Below, piece after piece: positions 17,773-26,456 of a DNA stretch of 64,000 nt. Each line of letters opens with the position of its first letter. Position 1 is the stretch's first letter. The DNA is from Antricoccus suffuscus (GTDB lineage Bacteria; Actinomycetota; Actinomycetes; Mycobacteriales; Antricoccaceae), in assembly GCF_003003235.1 (NCBI RefSeq), contig NZ_PVUE01000019.1:1-64000 (forward strand), written 5' to 3'. Under the pieces are notes generated by a model, which was not told where the DNA came from, searched no databases, and saw nothing but the letters and a program-made list of their open reading frames with translations. The translations under genes were made by a program, and so were the position numbers.

Positions 17773-17799
17773 TCGAACGTAGTGGTTCGGTTAATGAAC
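17773..17799. promoter_or_regulatory. candidate IclR operator
   Basis: CGAAC (17774-17778) and GTTCG (17785-17789) are inverted arms six bases apart, with a third half-site GAAC at 17796-17799. The cluster lies 15 bases upstream of the IclR start and 105 bases upstream of the divergent ligase gene, where an IclR dimer or tetramer would bind. The spacing of six excludes a standard LexA box (four). Confidence 0.45.
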
Positions 17800-17903
17800 T
17801 AACTGTCCCTGGCCTGCGCGGCCCCGTCAAGCCCCGGGATGCCGTTGTGACGCGCACAACGCATACTTAAAGGCCGAAACAGAGCAGTCGCGAGGGGGAC
17901 GCT

Positions 17904-19466
17904 ATGACGGACGATCCGACAGACGTGAGCGACGTGCGCACCCAGGCTGACTTGGTCACTCGCGCCGCGGTGAGCGCGCCGGGCCGCACGGCATACATCG
18001 ACCGGGACGGATCCATGACGTGGACGCTGTTCGATGCAGGGGTCGGCCGCGTCGCCGCTGCATTGCAGGCGCTCGGTGCCGCGAGGGGCGACCGGGTGGT
18101 AATCGCCGTGCCGACGACTATCCCATTTGCGCTGGCCTATTTCGCCGCCTCACGCGCGGGTCTGGTGGCCGTTCCGGCCAACCCCGGATTCAGCCGTCGT
18201 GAATTGGGGCACGTCGTTGCCGACAGTACGGCGGCCGTCGTCGTCGGTGCGCTGGATGCCGACGGACTGTCCGCGATGCGCGACCTATCCGGGACGGTGT
18301 CCGGATACCTGACCGCGGACGACGTACGCCGGATCGCGCTCGACGAGCACGCCCCGTCGATCAGCCAAGTGCCGGTGGAGAGTGACGATCTGGCGACAAT
18401 GGTCTACACCAGCGGCACGACTGGTACGCCGCGTGGTGCGATGCTCACGCACCGCAACCTGATGGCCAACCGCGAGCAGCTCGGCCGAATCCAACCGCCG
18501 CCGCTGAACGCGAAGGACGTGCTCTACGTCGGCGTACCGGCGTTCCATATCTACGGGCTCGGCTCGGGACTGTGCCAAGTGGCATGGGTCGGTGCGACCG
18601 GCGTACTGGTCGACGACTTCCACCCGGTGCCCAGCCTGGACGTGATCGCCGAGCGGGGCGTCACCAATATCCTCGCCGTGCCGCAGATGTACGCCGCCTG
18701 GGCGGCATGCGACCCGGCACTCCTCGCGTCCGCATTTGCCAACGTCCGGATTGCGTCATCGGGCGCGGCTCCGCTTGACGCTGACGTGATTGAGACGCTC
18801 CGCGAAGTCGCCGGGCTGACCATCTGGGAGGGATACGGGTTGACCGAGACCTCTCCCGTAGTCACCAGCACGCTGGTCGGGGGACTGCCCAAACCCGGGT
18901 CGATCGGGCGCGCGTTGCCTGGCGTCGAGATCGAGCTGCGTGATCTCGAAGACGGCTCGATCATCGACAACGCTGATCCCGAGAGCGACCATGACTCGGG
19001 GGAGATTGTCGTACGCGGCGCCAACGTGTTCGTCGGCTATTGGCCCGATTCGGCCGACGGGCCCGACGCCGAAGGTTGGTTCGCGACCGGCGACATCGCG
19101 TACGCCGACGACGACGGTGACCTATTCCTCGTAGACCGCGCCAAGGAGCTGATCTTGGTCAGCGGTTTCAACGTCTACCCCAAAGAAGTCGAGCAGGTGG
19201 TCGCGTCGCTCGACGGGGTCCGGGAGGTGGCAGCGGTCGGCGTACCGCACGCCGCGACCGGTGAGGCGGTGAAGGTATTTATCGTTCGAGAGCCTTCAGA
19301 GGCCGGGTCGGCGCTCGACGAGGCGGCCGTACTTGATCGGTCCGAACGCGATCTAGCCCGGTTTAAGCGGCCGACCGTTGTCGAGTTCATTGACGCGCTG
19401 CCGCACACGTCGACCGGCAAGGTACGCCGCAACGCGCTGCGCGCGAGTGAGGCAGGCAAGCTATGA
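17904..19466 (+). CDS. fatty acid/aryl-CoA ligase (AMP-binding)
   Basis: A 520-residue ANL-superfamily ligase. The ATP motif VYTSGTTGTPRGAMLTH is near residue 167. GYGLTETSPV, the hinge VDRAKELILVSGFNVYPKEVE near 413 and a C-terminal TSTGKVRRNALR with the catalytic Lys follow. GAGGGGG precedes the ATG. It differs clearly from the two tandem synthetases at 2.3-5.7 kb. It is divergent from the IclR gene and shares the neighbourhood with an acyl-CoA dehydrogenase, so it probably supplies that enzyme. Its stop overlaps the glutaredoxin start by four bases. Confidence 0.9.
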   Translation: MTDDPTDVSDVRTQADLVTRAAVSAPGRTAYIDRDGSMTWTLFDAGVGRVAAALQALGAARGDRVVIAVPTTIPFALAYFAASRAGLVAVPANPGFSRRELGHVVADSTAAVVVGALDADGLSAMRDLSGTVSGYLTADDVRRIALDEHAPSISQVPVESDDLATMVYTSGTTGTPRGAMLTHRNLMANREQLGRIQPPPLNAKDVLYVGVPAFHIYGLGSGLCQVAWVGATGVLVDDFHPVPSLDVIAERGVTNILAVPQMYAAWAACDPALLASAFANVRIASSGAAPLDADVIETLREVAGLTIWEGYGLTETSPVVTSTLVGGLPKPGSIGRALPGVEIELRDLEDGSIIDNADPESDHDSGEIVVRGANVFVGYWPDSADGPDAEGWFATGDIAYADDDGDLFLVDRAKELILVSGFNVYPKEVEQVVASLDGVREVAAVGVPHAATGEAVKVFIVREPSEAGSALDEAAVLDRSERDLARFKRPTVVEFIDALPHTSTGKVRRNALRASEAGKL

Positions 19467-19708
19467 GACCCACCGTGGAGCTGATGGTTCGCGCGGACTG
19501 CCATTTATGTGCCGTCGCTCGCGAGGTACTCGAGCGGGTGCTTCCGTCATACGGCCTTACTGCGTCGTACGTCGACATCGACCGCGATCCGGAACTGCGA
19601 GCCGAGTACGGCGATCGGGTGCCGGTCACGCTGATCAACGGCAAGGAACACGGCTACTTCGACGTCGACGAAAAACGACTCCGCGCGTCCCTCGACGCCC
19701 TGACCTGA
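19463..19708 (+). CDS. glutaredoxin-like protein
   Basis: An 81-residue thioredoxin-fold protein with the redox motif CHLC at residues 13-16 (RADCHLCAVAREVLERV), the cis-Pro strand RVPVTLING and YFDVDEKRL. It is the positional equivalent of M. tuberculosis Rv0508, just before hemA. It overlaps the ligase stop by four bases. It probably acts as a dithiol reductase with mycothiol or another low-molecular thiol. Its link to heme synthesis is positional only. Confidence 0.9.
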   Translation: MRPTVELMVRADCHLCAVAREVLERVLPSYGLTASYVDIDRDPELRAEYGDRVPVTLINGKEHGYFDVDEKRLRASLDALT

Positions 19709-19863
19709 ACCGGATCACGCAACCTCCGGTCATCGATCACGAAAAGCCCGCCATTCGGCGCATCAATCGCACAGGTGTGCTGTTCGGCAGCGGAATTTCC
19801 CATCAGCGCTGCGGATTCATACATTTGTGTGAGTGGCGAGGACGAAGCGTAGCCCCGCCAGCA

Positions 19864-19907
19864 GCGCGTCTTCTCGTGTCTCGCAGCGAGTCTTCTCGTG
19901 TCTAGCC
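19864..19907 (+). repeat. two tandem 22-bp repeats
   Basis: Two adjacent 22-base units (19864-19885 and 19886-19907) share the core GTCTTCTCGTGTCT and differ at two positions. They lie about 60 bases before the degenerate 21-bp repeats. Origin by local slippage is likely. Confidence 0.8.
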
Positions 19908-19961
19908 CGCATGAGTCCGAACCGCAGAACACGCGAGTCGCCAGGGCGACGCAACGAGTTC

Positions 19962-20019
19962 GCGGATTTTGCGTATCAAGTGACGGTTGCCGTACTAAGT
20001 GACGGACGGCGGGTGTGAA
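19962..20019 (+). repeat. degenerate 21-bp family repeats, array B
   Basis: GTGACGG starts at 19980 and 19999. The first unit is shortened to 19 bases and ends CCGTACTAA, like the array C units ending GCGTACTTTC. The second continues ACGGCGGGTG, as in array A. The preceding GCGGATTTTGCGTATCAA looks like a third, decayed unit. Confidence 0.65.
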
Positions 20020-20041
20020 GTCGCGGGCGGCAGAGGCGACT

Positions 20042-20059
20042 TTGTGCAAGTGTTCACAA
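20042..20059. promoter_or_regulatory. Rex operator (ROP) at rex-hem promoter
   Basis: TTGTGCAAGTGTTCACAA matches the Rex consensus TTGTGAAnnnnTTCACAA in 13 of 14 specified bases. It overlaps the candidate -35 element TTGTGC (20042-20047), which is 17 bases from the -10 TAACCT (20065-20070). Rex bound at low NADH should block this promoter, as described for the Streptomyces rex-hemACD operon. Confidence 0.88.
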
Positions 20060-20099
20060 GCGGGTAACCTGAGCGATGCGCGAACCATAGCTGCGCGCA

Positions 20100-20894
20100 A
20101 TGAACTCACCGATCCACCGCACCTCCAGGAGCCTGCTGTTGTCTACCGTCGAACGCGTCCCGGCAGCCGGGACCCTTCGACCGGGTCAGCCCTTGCGGCA
20201 AACGCAAGAAGCACGTGGTCGGACGATTCCCGAGGCCACCGTCGGCCGGTTGGCGACCTATCTACGAGTGATCGACGACATCCTCGACGACTCGGAAGAC
20301 GTCATCTCCTCTGACGGGCTCGCGCGGGTCTGTGGCGTCAATTCGGCAAAGCTGCGCAAAGACCTTTCTTTCCTCGGCTCGTTTGGGATCCGCGGGGTCG
20401 GATATGACCTCGTCAACCTGCGCGCCCGCATCGCCGAGGTGCTCGGCGTCACCGAACACCGCGATGTCGTCATTGTCGGGCTCGGCAACCTCGGGCATGC
20501 ACTCGCCGGGTACGCCGGCCTCGCTGCCAGGGGTTTTCGGGTGGCCGCGCTATTCGACATCGACGACGACCGGCTTGGCGAGCGGGTCGGTGCGGTGAGC
20601 ATCCGGTCCATCTCTGAATTGCGCGGTGTCGTGGGATCGCTGACCGCGCCGATCGGTGTGATCGCAACCCCGGCGCTCGCGGCGCAGGAGGTGGCCGACC
20701 TGCTCCTTGCGGCCGGTGTGACGAGCATCCTCAACTTCGCGCCCGCCGTATTGACCGTGCCGTGCGACATTGATGTGCGGAAGGTCGACTTGGCGAGCGA
20801 ACTACAGATCCTGTCGTTCCTCGAACGTCGCAAGTCCGGCAATCACGACGCGACGACCGCGCGCGAAGCGGTATCGCCTGGAGGGGCAAATTGA
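20100..20894 (+). CDS. rex: redox-sensing transcriptional repressor Rex
   Basis: A 264-residue Rex. The N-terminal winged helix spans about residues 40-100 (TVGRLATYLRVIDDIL, NSAKLRKDLSFLGSFG). The NAD(H)-binding Rossmann motif VVIVGLGNLGHALAGY is at about residues 122-137, and a C-terminal domain-swap helix follows. It senses NADH/NAD+ and represses respiratory genes. The start is uncertain: ATG 20100 lacks a clear ribosome binding site and gives about 40 extra residues before the HTH, so an internal start is possible. A Rex operator sits 41 bases upstream, implying autoregulation. The stop overlaps the TTG of hemA. Confidence 0.95.
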   Translation: MNSPIHRTSRSLLLSTVERVPAAGTLRPGQPLRQTQEARGRTIPEATVGRLATYLRVIDDILDDSEDVISSDGLARVCGVNSAKLRKDLSFLGSFGIRGVGYDLVNLRARIAEVLGVTEHRDVVIVGLGNLGHALAGYAGLAARGFRVAALFDIDDDRLGERVGAVSIRSISELRGVVGSLTAPIGVIATPALAAQEVADLLLAAGVTSILNFAPAVLTVPCDIDVRKVDLASELQILSFLERRKSGNHDATTAREAVSPGGAN

Positions 20895-22216
20895 GTTTTC
20901 TGATAGTGGGGCTCACCCACAAGCAGACCCCCGTCGACCTGCTCGAAAACGCCTCGGTCACTCCTAGCCAGCTCGACGAGGAGCTCACCGCACTGCTGAC
21001 ACCCGAGTCGGTGAACGAGGCGATGATCCTTTCCACGTGCAACCGGGTCGAGGTGTACGCCGACGTCGACAAGTTCCACGGCGGACTCGACGCGGTGATC
21101 GAATGGCTCGCCGGCCATATGACACTTACCGCAGCCGACCTTGTGCCGTATGTCCAGGTGTACTACGCCGAAGAGGCAGTTGAGCACGCGCTTCGGGTCG
21201 CGAGCGGGCTCGATTCGCTCGTCGTGGGCGAGCCGCAGATCCTCGGCCAACTGCGTACGGCGTACCTCGAGGCGACCGACCGCAAGAGCGTCGGCCGTCA
21301 GCTGCATGCCCTGTCGCAACACGCGTTGAAGGTCGGCAAGCGGATTCAAACCGAGCTCGGGCTCAGTGCGGTCGGGCGCAATATCGCCTCGGTGGCCGTC
21401 GACCTGGCGGCGCACGACATTGGTGACCTGACCGGCAAACGCGCCGTCGTACTCGGTGCCGGCGCGATGGCCACCCTCGCGGCGTATTCCTTGCAGCGCA
21501 AGGGAATCGAAGATATTACGATCATCAACCGATCGCAGGATCGGGCGGCGCAGCTCGCGGGCAAGGTCGGTGGTACGACGGCGCCGATCGACGACCTCGC
21601 GGACCGGCTGGGCGATGCCGACGTACTCGTCACGGCGTTGGGTTCGTCGCGCGCATCGGTGCACGCCGCAACCGTCGGTACGACGCGGGCGAAGCCGTTG
21701 ACCGTGGTCGACCTTGCGCTGCCCAAGAACGTCGCCGACGAAGCCATCGCACTGCCCGAGGTCAGCTATATCGGGCTGACCCAGATCCAGCAGCGTGCCG
21801 CCGAGCTCAACGTCGCGATCGACGGTGGCAAAGCCGACGTACTGGTCAACGACGAAGTGGCCAACTTCCTGGCCAAACAGCGCAGCGCCGCCGTCACGCC
21901 GACGATCGCCGCACTACGGGCCAAGGCCGGAGAGGTCGTGGAGAGCGAGCTCAAGCGGCTCAAATCACGGATTCCGGATGTCGATGACCGGGCGATGGGG
22001 GAGATCGAATATGCGATCAGCCGGATTGTGGACAAGATCATGCACACGCCGTCGGTCCGGGTCCGTGAGGTTGCCGGTACGCCGTCCGGCGACGCGTACG
22101 CCGAGGCGCTGCGGGCGCTGTTCGATCTGCCGGAGTCGCTGCGCAACCTTGGCGATGCGGTCGATCCCGAGGTCCGGTCGTCCGCGGCCCGGCTGCGAAC
22201 GATCACCGTCGAATAA
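20891..22216 (+). CDS. hemA: glutamyl-tRNA reductase
   Basis: A 441-residue HemA, the first committed step of C5 heme synthesis (glutamyl-tRNA to glutamate-1-semialdehyde, NADPH). The nucleophilic Cys50 lies in STCNRVEVY. The NADPH domain motif AVVLGAGAMATLAA and the C-terminal dimerisation helices are present. The start is TTG 20891, preceded by GGAGGGG, and gives the family N-terminus (LSFLIVGLTHKQTPVDLLE). It overlaps the rex stop by four bases, coupling it to Rex control. Confidence 0.96.
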   Translation: MSFLIVGLTHKQTPVDLLENASVTPSQLDEELTALLTPESVNEAMILSTCNRVEVYADVDKFHGGLDAVIEWLAGHMTLTAADLVPYVQVYYAEEAVEHALRVASGLDSLVVGEPQILGQLRTAYLEATDRKSVGRQLHALSQHALKVGKRIQTELGLSAVGRNIASVAVDLAAHDIGDLTGKRAVVLGAGAMATLAAYSLQRKGIEDITIINRSQDRAAQLAGKVGGTTAPIDDLADRLGDADVLVTALGSSRASVHAATVGTTRAKPLTVVDLALPKNVADEAIALPEVSYIGLTQIQQRAAELNVAIDGGKADVLVNDEVANFLAKQRSAAVTPTIAALRAKAGEVVESELKRLKSRIPDVDDRAMGEIEYAISRIVDKIMHTPSVRVREVAGTPSGDAYAEALRALFDLPESLRNLGDAVDPEVRSSAARLRTITVE

Positions 22217-22262
22217 TCGCCTGTCAACGTCAAAGCCGGTAATTGAAAGAGCTGACTACCAC

Positions 22263-23204
22263 GTGAATCACACCTCTACCGATCGCGCGCTGCGCCTCGG
22301 CACCCGGGCCAGCCGGCTCGCGCGCGGCCAGTCCCAGCAGGTCGCGGACCTGCTCTGCGAGCTGACGGGTCGGGCGGTCGAGCTGGTCGATATCGCCACC
22401 AAGGGCGACGCCACGACCGCGCCGCTGCACACGCTCGGCGGGCAGGGCGTGTTCACCTCCGCGCTGCGCGAGGCGCTGCTGGACGGGCAGATCGACTTCG
22501 CTGTGCACTCGTTGAAAGACCTGCCGACCGCGCCGGCCGACGGTTTGACGCTGGCCGCCATCCCCGAACGGGTCGACCCGCGCGACGCTCTCGTTGCCCG
22601 GGACGGGCTCACCCTCGCCGAGCTGCCGACCGGTTCGAGGGTCGGCACCGGCTCACTTCGTCGGTCTGCGCAGATCCGTGCGCTCGGTCTCGGCGTCGAG
22701 CTGGTCGGCATGCGCGGCAACGTCGACACCCGGCTCTCCAAGGTCACCTCGGGCGAGCTGGACGCCGTCGTACTGGCATGTGCTGGACTTCACCGGATCG
22801 GTCGATCGGACGCCATCACCGAGGCGCTGGACCCCATCGCGATACTGCCCGCGCCCGGTCAAGGAGCGCTCGCAATCGAGGCCCGATCCGATGATCCGGC
22901 CACGCTCGATTTGTTGAAACCACTAGATCATCACTACAGTCGTATCTCGGTCACGGCTGAGCGAGCATTGCTCGCCACGCTCGAGGCCGGTTGTTCATCA
23001 CCGGTCGGAGCGCTCGCCGAGGTCGTAGAGGCTGAAAATGGCCTCGAAATTTCGCTACGAGGTTCGGTCACGGCAATCGACGGAAGTGATTCCGTCCGGC
23101 TGTCCGCTACCGGCCCACTCACCGACGCTGTTGGCGTGGGGGAGCGGCTTGCCCGCATCCTTCTCGACGATGGCGCCGCCGAACTCATGGGGAGCTCGCG
23201 ATGA
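22263..23204 (+). CDS. hemC: hydroxymethylbilane synthase
   Basis: A 313-residue porphobilinogen deaminase that polymerises four porphobilinogens. The N-terminal LRLGTRASRLARGQSQQVAD, the active-site HSLKDLPT and the dipyrromethane-cofactor Cys244 in EAGCSSPVGAL are visible. The GTG at 22263 gives the expected start; the gap from hemA is 46 bases. Its last four bases overlap hemD (ATGA). Confidence 0.95.
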   Translation: MNHTSTDRALRLGTRASRLARGQSQQVADLLCELTGRAVELVDIATKGDATTAPLHTLGGQGVFTSALREALLDGQIDFAVHSLKDLPTAPADGLTLAAIPERVDPRDALVARDGLTLAELPTGSRVGTGSLRRSAQIRALGLGVELVGMRGNVDTRLSKVTSGELDAVVLACAGLHRIGRSDAITEALDPIAILPAPGQGALAIEARSDDPATLDLLKPLDHHYSRISVTAERALLATLEAGCSSPVGALAEVVEAENGLEISLRGSVTAIDGSDSVRLSATGPLTDAVGVGERLARILLDDGAAELMGSSR

Positions 23205-24754
23205 CGCGCGCGCGTAAAAACAAAGGCCGCATCCTTTTTGTCGGTACCGGCCCAGGCGATCCTGACCTGCTGACCGAGGGTGCCCGCGAGGCACTTGCCT
23301 CGGCGCAGGTTGTGATCTCTGACGCCGACGTACCGGAACCGATTCACGCATTGGCCGAGGTCGAGGTCGTCGTCAACGAGGACGAGCCGACGGTCGTCGG
23401 CAAGACCCTTGTCGCCGAGGCAAAGCTGGGCCAGGTCGTCGTGCGCCTCGTCGCCGGCGACCCGCTCGCCAGCGAATCGGTTACCAAAGAGATCCAGACG
23501 GTCAGCCGGTCAGCCGTAACGTGGCGGGTCATCGCCGCGGTCTCCGGCCGCACCGCGATCCCGTCGTACGCCGGCATCGCCACCGGACCGCTCACGTCGT
23601 ACGCCGACCTGACCGAAGAGGGCGCCGACACGCAGCTAGCCGCGCTGGCCGCCACGGCGTGGCCTTTGGTGCTGTCGACGAGGCTCGAGAGCCTCAAGTC
23701 GGTCGCCAAGGCGCTCATCGAGGGCGGCCGGTCCGCGGATTCGCACGCCGCGGTCACCGTCAACGGCACTCGGCTGAGCCAGAAGACCGTCACCGGTCAC
23801 CTGTCCGGTCTCGTCGACGGCACTCTCGACGTTAAGTCACTTGAGGGACCGGTGACGCTGGTCATCGGCAAACCCGTTGCGCAGCAAGGAAAGTACAGCT
23901 GGTGGGAGAAGCGCGCTCTGTACGGTTGGCAGGTCCTGGTGCCACGCACCAAGGATCAGGCCGGCGACATGAGCGAGCTGCTTCGCGACCACGGTGCGAT
24001 CCCGATCGAGGTTCCGACCATCGCCGTCGAGCCACCGCGCACGCCCGCCCAGATGGAACGCGCGATCAAGGGCCTGGTCAACGGCCGCTACTCGTGGATC
24101 GTGTTCACCTCGACCAACGCGGTCAAGGCCGTCTGGGAGAAGTTCACCGAGTTCGGCCTCGATGCGCGCGCGTTCGCCGGCGTCAAGATCGCCTGTGTGG
24201 GCGAGGCAACCGCCGACGCGGTGCGTGCCTTCGGCATCATCCCGGAGCTGCTGCCGTCCGGTGAGCAGTCCAGCCGCGGCCTGCTCGAGGACTTCCCGCC
24301 GTACGACGACGTGCTCGACCCGATCGATCGGGTACTGCTGCCCCGCGCGGACATCGCGACCGAGACGTTGTCCGAGGGCCTGCGCGAGCAGGGCTGGGAG
24401 ATCGACGACGTGACCGCTTACCGCACCGTGCGGGCCGCACCGCCGGCCGCGCACATCCGTGAGTCGATCAAGGGTGGCGGCTTCGACGCTGTGTGCTTCA
24501 CCTCGTCGAGCACCGTGCGCAACCTCGTCGGCATCGCCGGCAAGCCGCACGCGCGTACCGTCGTCGCATGCATCGGTCCGGCGACCGCGGCCACCGCGGT
24601 CGAGTTCGGGCTACGGGTCGACGTACAGCCCGAGACCGCGGCGATCCCCGATGTGATCGACGCGCTGGCCGACTACGCGATCAACCTGCGCGAGGTCGAG
24701 GGTTTCGACCGTCCGCCGCGCAAGACCAAGTCGCGCGCCAAGAGTCGTTCCTAG
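23201..24754 (+). CDS. hemD: uroporphyrinogen-III synthase with methyltransferase-like N-terminus
   Basis: A 517-residue fusion. Residues about 8-230 resemble a SUMT/CobA uroporphyrinogen methyltransferase fold (VGTGPGDPDLLTEGA), but the normal LKGGDPFIFGRG block is reduced to VRLVAGDPLASES, so methylation may be lost. Residues about 245-500 form the HemD cyclase (WQVLVPRTKDQAGDMSELLR, FTSTNAVKAVWE, DAVCFTSSSTVRNL), which closes hydroxymethylbilane to uroporphyrinogen III. The same fusion occurs in M. tuberculosis Rv0511. The C-terminus is basic (RKTKSRAKSRS). Confidence 0.93.
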   Translation: MTRARKNKGRILFVGTGPGDPDLLTEGAREALASAQVVISDADVPEPIHALAEVEVVVNEDEPTVVGKTLVAEAKLGQVVVRLVAGDPLASESVTKEIQTVSRSAVTWRVIAAVSGRTAIPSYAGIATGPLTSYADLTEEGADTQLAALAATAWPLVLSTRLESLKSVAKALIEGGRSADSHAAVTVNGTRLSQKTVTGHLSGLVDGTLDVKSLEGPVTLVIGKPVAQQGKYSWWEKRALYGWQVLVPRTKDQAGDMSELLRDHGAIPIEVPTIAVEPPRTPAQMERAIKGLVNGRYSWIVFTSTNAVKAVWEKFTEFGLDARAFAGVKIACVGEATADAVRAFGIIPELLPSGEQSSRGLLEDFPPYDDVLDPIDRVLLPRADIATETLSEGLREQGWEIDDVTAYRTVRAAPPAAHIRESIKGGGFDAVCFTSSSTVRNLVGIAGKPHARTVVACIGPATAATAVEFGLRVDVQPETAAIPDVIDALADYAINLREVEGFDRPPRKTKSRAKSRS

Positions 24755-24797
24755 GCGCCACTAGCTCGGGCTGCGCTGCCCGGAAACGGAGGATCCG

Positions 24798-25775
24798 ATG
24801 AGATTTCCAGAGTCACGTCCGCGGCGGTTGCGCCGTACCCCGGCGATCCGCCGGCTCGTGCAGGAAACACGCGTCGACCCTTCGCAGCTGGTGCTGCCGA
24901 TGTTCGTCCGTGAGGGCATCGACGCCCCGGTGCCGATCGAGTCGATGCCCGGCGTCGTACAGCACACCCGGGACTCGCTGAAGAAGGCCGCGCACGAAGC
25001 GGTCGAGGCCGGCGTGGGCGGGTTAATGCTCTTCGGCGTACCGGCGGTGCGCGACGCGCGCGGCACGGGCGCGGTCGACCCGGGCGGCATCCTCAACGTC
25101 GGCATCGCCGACCTCATCAGCGAGGTCGGCGACGCGACCGTTGTCATGTCCGACGGTTGCCTCGACGAGTTCACCGACCACGGTCACTGCGGCGTACTGG
25201 ATGCAGGCGGCGCCGTGGACAACGACGAGACGCTCAAGGTGTACGCCGAGATGGCACTCGCGCAGGCTGCCGCCGGCGCGCACATGATCGGCCCGAGCGG
25301 CATGATGGACGGCCAGATCGGTGTCATGCGGCAGGCGCTGGACGGTGCCGGCTATCAGGACGTCTCCTTGATCGCCTACGCCGCTAAGTACGCCTCGGCG
25401 TTGTACGGACCGTTCCGTGAGGCGGTCGACTCGCAGCTCAAGGGCGACCGGCGTACCTATCAGCAGGATCCGGCCAACGCTCGCGAGGCGTTGCGCGAGC
25501 TGGAGATGGATGTCGACGAGGGCGCCGACATTGTCATCGTCAAACCGGCCTCGACCTACCTCGACGTGATCTCGCTGGCCAGCGACGCGGTCGACGTACC
25601 CGTTGCGGCGTACCAGGTTTCCGGCGAGTACGCGATGGTGGAGGCGGCCGCGGCCAACGGCTGGCTCGACCGGGAGCGGATGATCGACGAACAGCTCACT
25701 TCGATTGTGCGCGCCGGCGCCAGCATCGTGCTCACCTACTGGGCCGTCGAGGCCGCGGGCCGGCTCCGGGTCTAA
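24798..25775 (+). CDS. hemB: porphobilinogen synthase (ALA dehydratase)
   Basis: A 325-residue HemB that condenses two 5-aminolevulinates. The Schiff-base lysines are K197 in [11 protein letters not shown] and K249 in [12 protein letters not shown]. The metal loop reads [12 protein letters not shown] (residues 121-132), with an Asp where zinc enzymes have a second Cys, as in the actinobacterial metal class. GGAGGA lies a few bases before the ATG at 24798. It follows hemD by 43 bases on the same strand and probably shares its transcript. Confidence 0.95.
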   Translation: MRFPESRPRRLRRTPAIRRLVQETRVDPSQLVLPMFVREGIDAPVPIESMPGVVQHTRDSLKKAAHEAVEAGVGGLMLFGVPAVRDARGTGAVDPGGILNVGIADLISEVGDATVVMSDGCLDEFTDHGHCGVLDAGGAVDNDETLKVYAEMALAQAAAGAHMIGPSGMMDGQIGVMRQALDGAGYQDVSLIAYAAKYASALYGPFREAVDSQLKGDRRTYQQDPANAREALRELEMDVDEGADIVIVKPASTYLDVISLASDAVDVPVAAYQVSGEYAMVEAAAANGWLDRERMIDEQLTSIVRAGASIVLTYWAVEAAGRLRV

Positions 25776-25778
25776 CCC

Positions 25779-26417
25779 ATGTCCGACCGCGCGTTCCCTA
25801 GTATCACGCCGACCTCTGTCGGGCGCAGTCCGACGTCGCTCGTGCGGTGGGGGACCGGCGTACTCGGACTCGGGCTCGGGCTCGTTGTCGTTGCGACGCT
25901 TGCCTTCGGCTTCTTCAGCCGGATTGACGGCAATGTCGAGACCGCCGGGACGATTCAGGTTGGCTACGCCGCCGACCAAGCTTCGTCGAACGCCAAACAG
26001 GCTTCCGGCTACGGGATCTACCAGGTCGAGTACTCGATCGACGGCAACGATCACGTCGGTTTCATCGTCGGTAGCTTCAGCGTGGGCCAGGAGATCCAGA
26101 TCAAGGCGCCGGCCGACGGCTCGCCGTACAAACGTCTTGCTCTCGCCGACAGTGTCACGACGAAGGTCCTCAGCTGGCTCTTTATGCCGATCGGTCTGGT
26201 GCTCGTCGTCGTTGGGGCTATTTGGCTGACCCGTGGGCTGATTACGCGGTCCGCGCAGATCCGCGCGGACGTGCAGCGCGCGTACGGGCTTCCGGTTCAA
26301 GCCGCACCGACTGCGCCACCCGTGCCGCAACGGCAGGTGATTCCGCCGCCGCAGCGGCCTCCCGAGGACGGCAACGAGCCGCCTAAGGGATTTTTCACAG
26401 CGCCGTACGACATCTAG
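25779..26417 (+). CDS. two-TM membrane protein of unknown function
   Basis: 212 residues, starting three bases after the hemB stop. TM1 is at about residues 25-46 (TGVLGLGLGLVVVATLAFGF) and TM2 at about 126-148. The extracytoplasmic stretch between them (IYQVEYSIDGNDHVGF...GQEIQI) resembles the layout of DUF3592-type proteins. The tail is Pro/Gln-rich. It may be cotranscribed with hemB and hemL. No function can be given. Confidence 0.8.
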   Translation: MSDRAFPSITPTSVGRSPTSLVRWGTGVLGLGLGLVVVATLAFGFFSRIDGNVETAGTIQVGYAADQASSNAKQASGYGIYQVEYSIDGNDHVGFIVGSFSVGQEIQIKAPADGSPYKRLALADSVTTKVLSWLFMPIGLVLVVVGAIWLTRGLITRSAQIRADVQRAYGLPVQAAPTAPPVPQRQVIPPPQRPPEDGNEPPKGFFTAPYDI

Positions 26418-26456
26418 TAGAACCCGAACGAGCCGGACCATCCAACGTCAGGGAGA

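Larger units (their letters stand above)
19709..20099. other. intergenic region before rex, repeats and Rex operator
   Basis: This 391-base gap holds a 22-bp direct duplication (19864-19907), degenerate members of the 21-bp family (19962-20019) and the rex promoter with a Rex operator (20042-20070). No small gene or RNA was recognised in the first 150 bases. Confidence 0.7.

Noticed and set aside
15062-17782. A 906-codon open frame on the plus strand
   Set aside because: It is antisense to the acyl-CoA dehydrogenase and IclR genes, has no recognisable domain and reflects high-GC antisense openness.
17773-17790. LexA box at the IclR promoter
   Set aside because: TCGAAC and GTTCGG are six bases apart; LexA needs four.
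24798-25775. HemB inactivated by the SDGCLDEF metal loop
   Set aside because: Both catalytic lysines are present and the Cys-to-Asp change is normal in actinobacterial HemB; only the Gly before the Cys is slightly unusual.
25023-26441. A 472-codon minus-strand frame
   Set aside because: Antisense to hemB and the two-TM gene; Arg/Asp/His-rich composition typical of shadows.
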